NCBI RefSeq assembly: GCF_032918005.1
Contig: NZ_CP136628.1
Span: 5,565,501-5,629,500, forward strand
Direction: 5' to 3'
From: Bradyrhizobium sp. NDS-1
GTDB lineage: Bacteria; Pseudomonadota; Alphaproteobacteria; Rhizobiales; Xanthobacteraceae
DNA length: 64,000 nt
The translations under genes and the position numbers were made by a program. The notes beneath the pieces were generated by a model. The model saw only the letters and a list, made by a program, of their open reading frames with translations. It made no database searches and was not told the DNA's origin. The number at the start of each line of letters is the position of its first letter. Position 1 is the stretch's first letter. Below, piece after piece: positions 49,518 to 58,532 of the stretch.

Positions 49518-49661
49518 GGAGCCCGGTCGTGTCTGCGACGATCTCGGCAAATGACTGCCTCATCGTCGCGCTAATAGTGCCGAATTCTGATTTCAGACAA
49601 CCTAAAAAGCGCAGAACATCTCGCGGTCGACGTTAAAATCTCGCGACATGTCAGCTTCGTG

Positions 49662-49928
49662 TCAGCTTCGCACCGGCCACCGTGCCGGATGGCCGCCGAG
49701 CGGCATCGCCGGACGGCGCCATTGCGCCGGCGTTTTCGACAGCAATGCCGAATGACGCACGGCTTTCAACACACCGAAGCCGGATGGCATGCTCTCGATG
49801 AACCCAGCATGTACAGCCTCGCCCGTAAGATCCCGGGGGCTCAGTCCGCCCTCTAGCCGGCCGAGATCCCACAGCCATCGCCCGCTCTGCGCCAGCCCCA
49901 CGCGCACGTGCCCGGCGGGGCTTTGCAT
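49662..49928 (-). pseudogene. Remnant of a CaiB/BaiF-type CoA-transferase C-terminus
   Basis: An 88-codon open segment whose translation resembles the last part of class III CoA-transferases: HVRVGLAQSGRWLWDLGRL, then a gap, then AVRHSALLSKTPAQWRRPAMPLGGHPARW and a stop. The rest of the roughly 400-residue enzyme is absent; upstream sequence is unrelated, and a plus-strand gene starts about 60 bp away. I therefore call it a 5'-truncated relic. The remaining 49551-49661 shows no gene. Confidence 0.55.
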
Positions 49929-49985
49929 GGCCGCTTCTCTCCCCTTAGTTTTCAGGACGATCCCACGTTCACAGAAAGGATTGCA

Positions 49986-50273
49986 ATGACCGCCATCGAT
50001 CCCCTCACCGCGGGCGCCGTGTTCGTCGCAACGGCGGCCACCGACGCGGTCTATGTGATGTTCACTTCGGCCGTGATCGCGCGCAAGCGAATGTCAGCGG
50101 CGAACTGGAGCGCGGTCTGGTACATGCTCTCTTCCTACGCCGTGATCAGCTACACCGAGAACGCCTTCTACGTCGCCTTCGCCGCGATCGGCTCCTGGGC
50201 CGGCGCCTACGCCTCGCTGACCTTCCTGCACCGACCGCCCGGCGGCCCGCCGGTGGGCGCGGCGCCGGAGTGA
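49986..50273 (+). CDS. Small membrane protein
   Basis: A 95-residue product from the ATG at 49986, which has an AAAGGA ribosome site. Three hydrophobic stretches (about 8-30, 41-58 and 59-82) predict an inner-membrane protein; the C-terminus is Pro/Gly-rich (HRPPGGPPVG). No enzymatic motif. Similar short membrane proteins are annotated hypothetical in Bradyrhizobium. Confidence 0.7.
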   Translation: MTAIDPLTAGAVFVATAATDAVYVMFTSAVIARKRMSAANWSAVWYMLSSYAVISYTENAFYVAFAAIGSWAGAYASLTFLHRPPGGPPVGAAPE

Positions 50274-50292
50274 GGAGGCGGCGGCTCTCTCC

Positions 50293-50370
50293 ACGTCATT
50301 GCGGGCACATCGAAGCAATCCAGGCTGTCTCCGCGGATGCGTTTCTGGCTTGGCTGCGCTCGCAACGACG
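50293..50370. repeat. Intergenic repeat of the GTCATTGCGxGC family, copy 1
   Basis: CACGTCATTGCGGGCAC at the left mirrors GCTGCGCTCGCAACGACG at the right, with GAAGCAATCCAG inside. The same elements appear inverted at 63093-63140. It separates the small membrane gene from the SDR gene. Confidence 0.65.
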
Positions 50371-50437
50371 AATTGGACAGTTCAGCATGTCTGCCGAAGC
50401 AGCTACATTCTCGGCACCAACAAGAAGGAGTTAAACA

Positions 50438-51208
50438 ATGGATCTCGGTCTCAATGGAAAGAACGCCATCGTCCTCGGCGGCACACGCGGCATCGGGCGG
50501 GCGATCGCGGCAACGTTGGCCGGTGAAGGTACCAATGTCGCGGTGTGTGCGCGCAATGCGGAGCAGGTTGCGGCAACGGTCGCGGAGTTGAAGACGGGCG
50601 GAGTTAACGCCACCGGCAGCCCGGTCGACGTCACCGACGGCGCGGCGCTGAAATCCTGGATCGAGGGCGCAGCGAAGGAGCTCGGCGGCATCGACATGCT
50701 GTTCTCCAATGCCGGCGCGATGGCGCAGGGCCACGATCCCGCATCTTGGGAGCAGAACTTCCGGCTCGACCTGCTCGGCGCCGTGCATGCGTTTGATGCC
50801 GCGCGGCCGTTCCTTGAAGCCAGCGGCGACAGAAGCGGCGATGCCGCCTTCGTCATCATCTCGTCGATCTCGGCAGCGCAGGCGGACACGGCCAGCTCCT
50901 ACGGCCCGATCAAGGCGGCGCTGATCCACATGGCCAAGGGGCTGGCGCGGCAATATGCGAAGAAGAAGATCCGCGTCAACGTGGTGTCGCCCGGCACCGT
51001 CTATTTCAAGGGCGGCGTCTGGGAGATGATCGAGAAGAACATGCCCGAACGTTACAAGGACGCGATGAAGCGTAACCCAACCGGCCGCATGGCGACGCCG
51101 CAGGAAATCGCTAGCGCGGCGGTGTTCTTGGCGAGCCCTGTGTCGGGGTTCACCACGGGATCGAATCTCGTCGTGGATGGGGCAATCTCGAACCGGGTGA
51201 ATTTCTAG
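50438..51208 (+). CDS. SDR family oxidoreductase
   Basis: A 256-residue short-chain dehydrogenase with a strong AAGGAG ribosome site. The cofactor loop GGTRGIGRAIA is at residues 12-22, the NAG-type motif is FSNAGAMAQG, the catalytic Ser is in ISSISAAQ and the Tyr-x3-Lys pair in SYGPIKAALIH. The C-terminus GFTTGSNLVVDGAISNRV is typical of classical FabG-like SDRs. The cofactor preference (an Arg follows the first glycines, so NADP is plausible) and the substrate are not certain. Confidence 0.9.
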   Translation: MDLGLNGKNAIVLGGTRGIGRAIAATLAGEGTNVAVCARNAEQVAATVAELKTGGVNATGSPVDVTDGAALKSWIEGAAKELGGIDMLFSNAGAMAQGHDPASWEQNFRLDLLGAVHAFDAARPFLEASGDRSGDAAFVIISSISAAQADTASSYGPIKAALIHMAKGLARQYAKKKIRVNVVSPGTVYFKGGVWEMIEKNMPERYKDAMKRNPTGRMATPQEIASAAVFLASPVSGFTTGSNLVVDGAISNRVNF

Positions 51209-51232
51209 ACACGGCCGGCTCCCGCCAGCTCC

Positions 51233-51360
51233 CTCATCCTGAGGTGCGAGTGGCGCGATGCAACAGCATCGCGCCGGGAGCCTCGAAGGATGAACGGCCA
51301 GGCTGGCAGCCGGGCCGTCGCCCTTCGAGGGCCGCTGAAGAAGCGGCCGGGGTGACGGTC
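51233..51360. repeat. Palindromic repeat of the CATCCTGAGG family, copy 2
   Basis: Same element and orientation as 16375-16520, including a long identical block that begins GGGCCGTCGCCCTTCGAGGG and runs through the AAGAAGCGGCC hairpin. It differs mainly in the inner loop. It lies between the convergent SDR and dnaE2 genes. Confidence 0.8.
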
Positions 51361-51384
51361 AAAGATAGACTGCCGCCACGTCCC

Positions 51385-54300
51385 TCAATGAAAATCCCGT
51401 GACGGCGGCAGGATGCGGACGTTGCGGGGATGGCGGATCTTTTGAGCCGGCATATCCGTGAGCGCGCGCGGGTCTTCGTTGAGCGGCTCGACCACGGTCG
51501 CGCCTGCCGGCACCGGGTGATTGCGGCTCAGCGCATCGTTGGCGAGGCCGACCAGATCGTGCGAACGGTCGACCATGCGCTGGGCGATGAGATGGGTCAC
51601 CTTCTCGGGGCTGCTCTGGATATAGCCTTCGACCAGGATGAGGCGCGCGCCCATCACTTCTTTCCGGTACTGCTCCATGATCTTGGGCCACACCACGACA
51701 TTGGCGATGCCGGTTTCGTCCTCCAGCGTCATGAACACGACGCCGCTGGCGCTGCCGGGCCGTTGCCGCACCAGAACCACACCGGCGCAGCGGACGCGGC
51801 GCCGCTCGTTCTCATGGCTGATGGCCTTGCAGGCCACCACCCGCTCGCGCGAAAACATCTCGCGCAAGAATTCCATCGGATGGCCCTTGAGCGATAGCCG
51901 GATGGTCTGGTAATCGGCGACCACCTGTTCGGAACGCGGCATCAGCGGCAGCGGCTTTGCATGCTCGTCCGGCTGCTCGCGGGCGGTCGCCGCCTCGAAC
52001 AGCGGCAGCGGCACGTCGTCGGGCAGCCGCCGCACCTGCCACAGCGCCTCGCGGCGATCGAGCCCCAGTGAGCGGAACGCGTCGGCATCCGCCAGCAGGA
52101 TCAGCGCGCGCTTGGGCAGGCCGGTATCGCGGGCAAAATCCTCGAGCGAGGTGAAGGGCCGGCGCTTGCGCGCGGCAACGATGCGGTCGGCCCAGTCCAG
52201 CACTTCCTCCACATTGTCATTCCGGGGCGACGCGTCAGCGTCGAACTCTGATGCGCAATTGCGCATCTGAGAATCCATTCCTCCAGACGTATGCGGCCCG
52301 ATGGATTCCGGGCTCGTGCCAAGTGGCGCGCCCCGGAATGACAGCTGAGAGCGCTTCAGTCTCTCCTCATCCTCGTCCAGCCAGTGGAATCCGTCGATCT
52401 GACGGAAGCCGAGACGCACCGCGCAATATTTGCCGCTTCCCTCCTCCAGCGTGTTTTGCGCGAAACTATAGGACACGTCGATGTCGCGGACCTCGACGTC
52501 GTTCTTGCGGGCATCGCCGACGATCTGCGCCGGCGCGTAGAAGCCCATGGGCTGCGAGTTAAGGAGCCCGCAGCAGAATGCGTCGGGGTGATGATATTTC
52601 AGCCACGACGAGATGTAGACGAGCTGCGCGAAGCTCGCGGCATGGCTCTCGGGGAAACCATAGGAGCCGAAACCCTTGATCTGGTCGAAGCAGCTTTTGG
52701 CAAAGTTGGCATCGTAGCCGCGCGCCACCATGTTGCCGATCAGCTTTTCCTCGTATTGGCCGATGGTGCCGACATTGCGGAAGGTCGCCATCGAACGGCG
52801 CAGGCCGTTGGCTTCCTCCGAAGTGAATTTGGCTGCCTCGATCGCGATGCGCATCGCCTGCTCCTGGAAGAGAGGCACGCCCTTGGTCTTGTGCAACACC
52901 TTGTAGAGCTCGTCCGTAGGACCATGCTCGGGCGCTGGCGAGGGATAGGTCACCTTCTCCTCACCGTTCCGCCGCCGCAAGTAGGGGTGCACCATATCGC
53001 CCTGGATGGGACCTGGCCGCACGATCGCGACCTCGATGACGAGATCGTAGAAGGTCCGCGGCTTCAGACGCGGCAGCATGTTCATCTGCGCGCGGCTCTC
53101 GACCTGGAACACGCCGAGCGACTCTCCATCGCACAGCATGTCATAGACCTCAGGATCGTCCTGCGGAACGCTCGCCAGCACCCAACGCTTACCCTTGTGC
53201 TGATCGATCAAGTCAAAACATTTCCTGATGCAGGTCAGCATGCCCAGCGCGAGCACATCGACCTTCATCATGCTGAGCGCATCGACGTCGTCCTTGTCCC
53301 ATTCGATGAAGGTGCGGTCATCCATCGCGGCGTTGCCGATCGGCACATAGGTGTCGAGCCGGTCCTGCGTCAGCACGTAGCCGCCGACATGCTGGGAGAG
53401 ATGGCGCGGGAAATCGATCAGCTCGGTCGCAAGCTCGACCGCGAGGTTGATCATGGGATTTTGCGGATCGAGCCCGGCCTGCCTGACCTGCATGTCGTTG
53501 AGGCCCTTGCCCCAGCTCCCCCAGACGGTGTCGGCAAGCGCGGCGGTGACGTCCTCGGTCAGGCCCAGCGCCTTGCCGACGTCGCGAATGGCGCTGCGCG
53601 GGCGATAATGGATGACGGTGGCGATGATCGCGGCGCGGTGGCGGCCGTAGCGACGATAGACATATTGCATCACCTCCTCGCGGCGAGAATGTTCGAAATC
53701 GACGTCGATGTCGGGCGGCTCCAGCCGCTCCTTGGAGATGAAGCGCTCGAACAACAGATCGACCTTGGTCGGATCGACCGAGGTGATGCCGAGCACGTAG
53801 CACACGGCCGAATTCGCCGCCGATCCCCGCCCCTGGCACAGAATGTTCTGGCTGCGCGCATAGTGCACGATGTCATGCACGGTGAGAAAATAATGCGCGT
53901 ATTTCAGCTCGGCGATCAGCGCGAGCTCCTTCTTCAGGGTCGCGCGCAACTTGTCGTCGATCTTACCGCCGAAATATTTGTCGACGCCCGCCCATGTCAG
54001 ATCCTCCAGATGCCCTTGCGCGGTCTTTCCCGGCGGCACCGGCTCATCAGGATATTGGTATTTGAGCTGGTCGAGCGAGAAATCGATCCTGTCCGCAAAG
54101 CGCATGGTCTCCGCGATCGCCTCGGGGAAATCGCGGAACAGCCGCGCCATCTCCCGCGGCGTCTTCAAGAACCGCTCGGCATTGGCTTCCAGCTTCCGCC
54201 CGACCGCCTCGATCGTGGTCTTTTCCCGGATGCAGGTCAGCACGTCCTGGAGAGGACGGCGTGCGGGATCGTGATAAAGCACCTCGTTGGTCGCGAGCAG

Positions 54301-54870
54301 CGTAACCTTTGCCTTCGTGGCGAGATCATCGAGCCGCGACAGCCGGCGCCGGTCATCGCCGCGATAGACCAGGCTCGCCGCCAGCCACACGCCCTCGGCG
54401 CGGCTGTCCCTGAGCTTTGCGAGAACATCCAGCGCCGGAGCCGGCTCGAAGCGATGTGGCAGCGTCAGGACCAGGAGCTGGCCTTCCGAAAACTCCAGCA
54501 GATCAGCAAAGGTAAGACGGCATTCCCCCTTCTCGATCCGCGTGACGTCGTCGCCGCGCTTGCCCCGAGTGAGGAGCCGGCACAGCCGACCATAGGCGGC
54601 GCGGTCGCGCGGATAGGCAAGAATGTCTGGCGTGCCGTCGACGAAGACGATACGCGCGCCGATCAGGAGCTTCGGCTTGTGCAGCACCTTGTCGTTGTCG
54701 AGCTCCTTGTAGGCCCGCACCACGCCGGCAAGCGTGTTGTGGTCGGCGATGCCGATCACAGGAATTCCCAAAGCGCTGGCCTGATGCACATAGGATCGCG
54801 GGTCCGAACCGCCGCGCAGGAAAGAAAAATTCGTGGTGATGCCGATCTCGGCATAAGCAGGCGTATTCAT
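51385..54870 (-). CDS. dnaE2: Error-prone DNA polymerase III alpha subunit DnaE2 (ImuC)
   Basis: About 1161 residues from the ATG at 54870, which overlaps the imuB stop (ATGA). The N-terminal PHP domain starts YAEIGITTNFSFLRGGSDP. The polymerase core has the catalytic acidic motif PPDIDVDFEHSRREEV and the second site MMKVDVLALGMLTCI. C-terminal HhH and OB regions follow. DnaE2 replicates across lesions with ImuA and ImuB in the SOS response. Residues about 843-886 are encoded by a palindromic repeat element inserted in frame (52215-52343); the polymerase frame stays open, so the protein is probably made with a 43-residue insert before the HhH-like segment. Confidence 0.95.
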   Translation of the reverse strand: MNTPAYAEIGITTNFSFLRGGSDPRSYVHQASALGIPVIGIADHNTLAGVVRAYKELDNDKVLHKPKLLIGARIVFVDGTPDILAYPRDRAAYGRLCRLLTRGKRGDDVTRIEKGECRLTFADLLEFSEGQLLVLTLPHRFEPAPALDVLAKLRDSRAEGVWLAASLVYRGDDRRRLSRLDDLATKAKVTLLATNEVLYHDPARRPLQDVLTCIREKTTIEAVGRKLEANAERFLKTPREMARLFRDFPEAIAETMRFADRIDFSLDQLKYQYPDEPVPPGKTAQGHLEDLTWAGVDKYFGGKIDDKLRATLKKELALIAELKYAHYFLTVHDIVHYARSQNILCQGRGSAANSAVCYVLGITSVDPTKVDLLFERFISKERLEPPDIDVDFEHSRREEVMQYVYRRYGRHRAAIIATVIHYRPRSAIRDVGKALGLTEDVTAALADTVWGSWGKGLNDMQVRQAGLDPQNPMINLAVELATELIDFPRHLSQHVGGYVLTQDRLDTYVPIGNAAMDDRTFIEWDKDDVDALSMMKVDVLALGMLTCIRKCFDLIDQHKGKRWVLASVPQDDPEVYDMLCDGESLGVFQVESRAQMNMLPRLKPRTFYDLVIEVAIVRPGPIQGDMVHPYLRRRNGEEKVTYPSPAPEHGPTDELYKVLHKTKGVPLFQEQAMRIAIEAAKFTSEEANGLRRSMATFRNVGTIGQYEEKLIGNMVARGYDANFAKSCFDQIKGFGSYGFPESHAASFAQLVYISSWLKYHHPDAFCCGLLNSQPMGFYAPAQIVGDARKNDVEVRDIDVSYSFAQNTLEEGSGKYCAVRLGFRQIDGFHWLDEDEERLKRSQLSFRGAPLGTSPESIGPHTSGGMDSQMRNCASEFDADASPRNDNVEEVLDWADRIVAARKRRPFTSLEDFARDTGLPKRALILLADADAFRSLGLDRREALWQVRRLPDDVPLPLFEAATAREQPDEHAKPLPLMPRSEQVVADYQTIRLSLKGHPMEFLREMFSRERVVACKAISHENERRRVRCAGVVLVRQRPGSASGVVFMTLEDETGIANVVVWPKIMEQYRKEVMGARLILVEGYIQSSPEKVTHLIAQRMVDRSHDLVGLANDALSRNHPVPAGATVVEPLNEDPRALTDMPAQKIRHPRNVRILPPSRDFH
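52215..52343. repeat. Palindromic element inserted in frame within dnaE2
   Basis: 129 bp bounded by perfect 15-bp inverted arms, TGTCATTCCGGGGCG and CGCCCCGGAATGACA. Inside are a perfect 18-bp palindrome (GATGCGCAATTGCGCATC, 52250-52267) and a GAATCCAT / ATGGATTC pair. The length is 43 codons exactly, and the reading frame crosses it without a stop. Its arms and inner layout match intergenic palindromic repeats of Bradyrhizobium. Confidence 0.8.
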
Positions 54871-56450
54871 GCGAAGAGACCGTGCACATACCATTTCGCA
54901 GGAATGGACTTGCCTTCCTTGTTAATCAGCTCGTCGTAGAGACCGTCGCGAAAGATCCAGAAGCGCAAGCCTTCGGCGTTCTCGATACGGAAATAATCCC
55001 GCGTCAGCTGCTTGCCGCCCCGCCACCATTCCATGGCGATGCGCTCGGGCCCTTCCACCCGCACCACGGCATGCTGGGCGCGCCGCCAGGTGAATCGATG
55101 CGGCGGACCGTCAGGCACGGTTGCGAACGGCACCGTGACCAGTTCCGGCTTGTCGAACAGCCGCAAGGGGCGCAGCGGCGGTTCGCTCTCGACCCGTACA
55201 GGCCATTCGGCTTGCATGGCAGCGGCGAGATGATGCTGCGCCGGCGCGGCCAGCGCCGCACATTCGGGGATATGCGTATCCTGCGGCAGGTGCACGACGA
55301 CGCGCTTTCCCCCGATGCGGGCGGCGATGCGATCGATCAGCGCGGCGAGCTCGTCATTGTCGTGGACATGGGCGTCGAGATCGCGCTGCTCCTGCACCAC
55401 GATCTCGGTGCGGCTCGCCGACAGCCGCACCATGTCGAAGCCGAAGCCGGGATCGAGGGGATCGGCGAGCGCATCAAGGCGCTCGCGAAACAGACGGTCG
55501 ATGACGGCGCTTTTCGTCACCGGACGGCCGGTTTCGACCGTGATCGCGCATACCACGCCGTCGGTGCGGAAGAACGCCGCCTCCAGGCGCCGCGCGCCCT
55601 TGCCCTGCTTCTCCATGGAGGCGATCAACGTGTCCGCAAGCCGCGACAGCGTCATCGCGATCATGGTGTCGGTCGCGATCGGCTCGGCAAAGCGCTTCTC
55701 CACGATGTAATCGGGCAGCGGTTTGCGCGGACTGATCGGCGCATCGCCCTGCCCCAGCGCATGCGCGAGCAGCGTGGAGAACCGCGCGCCGAACCGTGCC
55801 GTGATTTCGCCCGGCGCGCGCGCGGCGACGTCGCCGATGGTCTTCAGGCCGGCGCGGCGCAGGCCGGTGGTGACGGCCTCGCCCGCCCCGAGCGCGGACA
55901 CCGGAAACCGATCGATCGCCGCCGCCTCTCCGCCATCGGGAACGACGCTGCCCGATGCCTGCCGCGTCAGCGTACGCGCACAGACCGACGTGCCGGCGAT
56001 CGCCGCACCGACGGCAAAGCCCTGCCGGGCAAGCGCACGGACCAGCGTCGTTAGCAGCGCAGCCTCGCCGCCGAACAGATGGGCGCAGCCCGTAATATCC
56101 AGGAACAGCCCGTGCGGCGGATCGAGCGCGACCAACGGCGTGAAGCGGTCGCACCAGTCGGCGATGTCGCTGAGCGTCTTCGCATCGGCGGCAATATCGG
56201 CGTCGAACACACGCAAATCCGGGCACATCGCCCGCGCATTGGCCAGCGGCTGGCCGATATACAAGCCGAGGCGCTCGGCGGCCTCGTCCAGCGCATGGAT
56301 CACCAGCGCGTTGTTGTCCTTGATGACGACGATGCTGGGTTCATCCGGCGCGCCGCTGCTCAACTGCAAAAACCGCTGGATCCGGTCGATGGGCAGGCGC
56401 GGCAGCCACAGGCTGAGAATACGTCGACGGCTCACTGAACTGGCACTCAT
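54867..56450 (-). CDS. imuB: Y-family polymerase-like protein ImuB
   Basis: About 527 residues from the ATG at 56450. It has the Y-family palm-finger layout (SLWLPRLPIDRIQRF, GLYIGQPLANARAMCPDL, GLFLDITGCAHLFGG) but, like other ImuB proteins, lacks the full catalytic acidic set, so it is thought to be a non-catalytic hub that recruits DnaE2 and the beta clamp. The C-terminal region ends WYVHGLFA. Its first 110 bp overlap the 3' end of imuA in another frame, and its stop overlaps the dnaE2 start. Confidence 0.93.
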   Translation of the reverse strand: MSASSVSRRRILSLWLPRLPIDRIQRFLQLSSGAPDEPSIVVIKDNNALVIHALDEAAERLGLYIGQPLANARAMCPDLRVFDADIAADAKTLSDIADWCDRFTPLVALDPPHGLFLDITGCAHLFGGEAALLTTLVRALARQGFAVGAAIAGTSVCARTLTRQASGSVVPDGGEAAAIDRFPVSALGAGEAVTTGLRRAGLKTIGDVAARAPGEITARFGARFSTLLAHALGQGDAPISPRKPLPDYIVEKRFAEPIATDTMIAMTLSRLADTLIASMEKQGKGARRLEAAFFRTDGVVCAITVETGRPVTKSAVIDRLFRERLDALADPLDPGFGFDMVRLSASRTEIVVQEQRDLDAHVHDNDELAALIDRIAARIGGKRVVVHLPQDTHIPECAALAAPAQHHLAAAMQAEWPVRVESEPPLRPLRLFDKPELVTVPFATVPDGPPHRFTWRRAQHAVVRVEGPERIAMEWWRGGKQLTRDYFRIENAEGLRFWIFRDGLYDELINKEGKSIPAKWYVHGLFA

Positions 56451-57135
56451 CACATTTCCATTCCATGATCCACCGGCCGCACGGGCCATGACGATTGCGT
56501 AACAACTCGGCATCGAAGCGCGGCGCGCCCCAGGCACTCCACACCGAGCCCGGCGGCGAATGCGCCGCGCGCAGCATCCATCGCGTCTCCGCGGTCGACG
56601 GCAAAGGCTGCGCGGCCATGCGCAGCATCAGGCCGGTGACGCCGGAAGATTGCGCCGCCAGCGTCAGCTTGCGGCTCGCCACCAGATCGAACTGCCTGAT
56701 ATCGCCCCAGAGCTCGAGCACGACGGCGCCCAGCGCATCGCAGGCGAGCGCGTCGGCCGAGGTGCGCAGCGCGCTCTCGACATCGGCGGCGCGCACCATC
56801 ACCATGCGGCGCGGATCAAGGCCGAGCTCGGCGAGGCCGCTCATCGACAGCGCGCCTGTCTCGATGTCCGAAAAATCCTGCCGCACCCACAGCAGCGGCT
56901 TACGCGCCGTCACGCGGCCCGCGAGCCCGGTGACAAAACCCGTCGCGGCGGCGCCCTGACGCCCCTCGCAAAACACCTCATGGATCGCCGCGCGCGCCAG
57001 CCCGCCCTTCAGCGCGCCGTCGGCCTCGTGATGGCCGAGCGCGACGCGGTCATGCTGATGCACGACCTCCGCCGTCTCGATGCGCTCGATCTGGCCACGC
57101 AAGATCGCAAGCGCGCTGCTACGTGCGCCGCTCAT
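56341..57135 (-). CDS. imuA: ImuA (RecA-like mutasome protein)
   Basis: A 264-residue product from the ATG at 57135, with a GAGGAG ribosome site. The central part (IHEVFCEGRQGAAATGFVTGLAGR, then PLLWVRQD) resembles RecA/ImuA ATPase-fold proteins with a degenerate P-loop. Downstream, GVTGLMLRMAAQPLPSTAETRWMLRAAHS is typical of alphaproteobacterial ImuA. It is the first gene of the imuA-imuB-dnaE2 mutasome operon, 66 bp downstream of an SOS box. The C-terminal 36 codons overlap imuB. Confidence 0.92.
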   Translation of the reverse strand: MSGARSSALAILRGQIERIETAEVVHQHDRVALGHHEADGALKGGLARAAIHEVFCEGRQGAAATGFVTGLAGRVTARKPLLWVRQDFSDIETGALSMSGLAELGLDPRRMVMVRAADVESALRTSADALACDALGAVVLELWGDIRQFDLVASRKLTLAAQSSGVTGLMLRMAAQPLPSTAETRWMLRAAHSPPGSVWSAWGAPRFDAELLRNRHGPCGRWIMEWKCDECQFSEPSTYSQPVAAAPAHRPDPAVFAVEQRRAG

Positions 57136-57200
57136 GCTCGCCGCTCCTCGGAAATTTGGTGCCGTGGTCTTCAAAAGAAGAACCAGCGGCTGGCTCATTT

Positions 57201-57215
57201 GTTCATGATATGTTC
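57201..57215. promoter_or_regulatory. LexA SOS box GTTC-N7-GTTC
   Basis: GTTC, seven bases (ATGATAT), GTTC: an exact match to the direct-repeat SOS box of alphaproteobacteria. It lies 66 bp upstream of imuA (minus) and 82 bp upstream of the radical-SAM gene (plus), within an AT-rich patch (TTCTAATATAAAG) that could hold the core promoters. It should repress both divergent operons until DNA damage. Confidence 0.85.
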
Positions 57216-57296
57216 TAATATAAAGCTAACGGCGCCCGAAGAGTCAATCGAATTGGCGCGCCTAGGGATTCATGAGCGGAATCAAAGGGATTCTTG

Positions 57297-58532
57297 ATGG
57301 ACGTACAACGCAAGCTGGAAATCCTGGCGGATGCCGCCAAGTACGACGCGTCCTGTGCCTCCAGCGGCACCGAGAAGCGGGATTCCCGCGACGGCAAGGG
57401 CATGGGCTCGACCGCGCCCGGCATGGGCATCTGTCATTCCTACGCGCCGGACGGACGCTGCATCTCCCTGCTCAAGGTGCTGCTGACCAATGCCTGCAAT
57501 TTCGATTGCCTCTATTGCGTCAACCGCGCCTCCTCCAACGTGGCGCGCGCCCGCTTCACCATCGACGAACTGGTCAAACTCACACTCGACTTCTACCGGC
57601 GCAATTACATCGAAGGGCTGTTCCTCTCCTCCGGCATCATCCGCAGTCCCGACTACACCATGGAGCAGGTGGTCAGCGTCGCGCGCAAATTGCGCGAGGA
57701 GCATCACTTCCGCGGCTACATTCATCTGAAGACCATCCCCGAAGCCGACGACGCGCTGATTGCGGAAGCCGGCAAATATGCCGACCGCCTCTCCATCAAT
57801 ATCGAGATGCCCCAGGAAACCAGCCTGCAGCAATTCGCGCCGGAGAAGGACGTGCGCGCGATCCGCCGCACCATGGGCCGGCTACGGCTGAAGCTCGACG
57901 AAGCCGAGGAAGCTCGCAGCGCGAAGACGAAAGCCAAGCCGCAGCGTTTCGCGCCCGCCGGGCAAAGCACGCAGATGATCGTCGGCGCCGACGCGGCCTC
58001 CGATCACACCATTCTCCACACCAGCGCCAATCTCTACGGCGCCTACCGGCTGCGGCGCGTCTACTATTCCGCGTTCAGCCCGATCCCCGACGCCAGCCGC
58101 GCGCTGCCCTTGCGCGCGCCGCCCTTGCTGCGCGAGCACCGGCTCTACCAGGCCGACTGGCTGATGCGGTTCTACGGCTTCGACGTTGCGGAGATCGTCG
58201 ACGAGAGCGCGATGCTGCCGCTCGACATCGATCCAAAGCTCGCCTGGGCGTTGCGCCATCGCGACCATTTTCCACTCGACGTCAACCGCGCCAGCCGCGA
58301 GGAGCTTTTGCGCGTGCCGGGCTTCGGCACCAGGACGGTTGAACGCATCATCGCGACACGCCGCACCACCACGATCCGCCTCACCGATCTCGCGCGGCTT
58401 CACGTGCCCAAGCACAAGGCGCTACCGTTCATCGTCCTCAGCGATCACCGCCCCTCACCGCATCGTCTCGACGAGGCGCGACTGATCGAGCGGTTCAAGC
58501 CGAAGGCAACGCAACTGGGGTTTGGCTTCTGA
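57297..58532 (+). CDS. Putative DNA modification/repair radical SAM protein
   Basis: A 411-residue product from the ATG at 57297, which has an AAAGGGA ribosome site (the preceding TTG is not needed). The radical-SAM cysteines are Cys67, Cys71 and Cys74 in NACNFDCLYCVNR. The C-terminus has a helix-hairpin-helix (NRASREELLRVPGFGTRTVERIIATRR), which suggests DNA contact. It matches the radical-SAM family that is regularly found next to UDG-type genes (TIGR03916-like). The following gene starts inside its stop codon. The reaction is unknown. Confidence 0.9.
   Translation: MDVQRKLEILADAAKYDASCASSGTEKRDSRDGKGMGSTAPGMGICHSYAPDGRCISLLKVLLTNACNFDCLYCVNRASSNVARARFTIDELVKLTLDFYRRNYIEGLFLSSGIIRSPDYTMEQVVSVARKLREEHHFRGYIHLKTIPEADDALIAEAGKYADRLSINIEMPQETSLQQFAPEKDVRAIRRTMGRLRLKLDEAEEARSAKTKAKPQRFAPAGQSTQMIVGADAASDHTILHTSANLYGAYRLRRVYYSAFSPIPDASRALPLRAPPLLREHRLYQADWLMRFYGFDVAEIVDESAMLPLDIDPKLAWALRHRDHFPLDVNRASREELLRVPGFGTRTVERIIATRRTTTIRLTDLARLHVPKHKALPFIVLSDHRPSPHRLDEARLIERFKPKATQLGFGF

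Noticed and set aside
49651..49878. Alternative 75-codon minus-strand frame overlapping the CoA-transferase relic
   Set aside because: The other frame (49662-49928) gives family-like protein sequence; this one does not.
52384..54939. 851-codon plus-strand ORF opposite dnaE2
   Set aside because: Complement of DnaE2; composition is His/Asp/Arg/Leu-skewed without domains. A codon-bias shadow.
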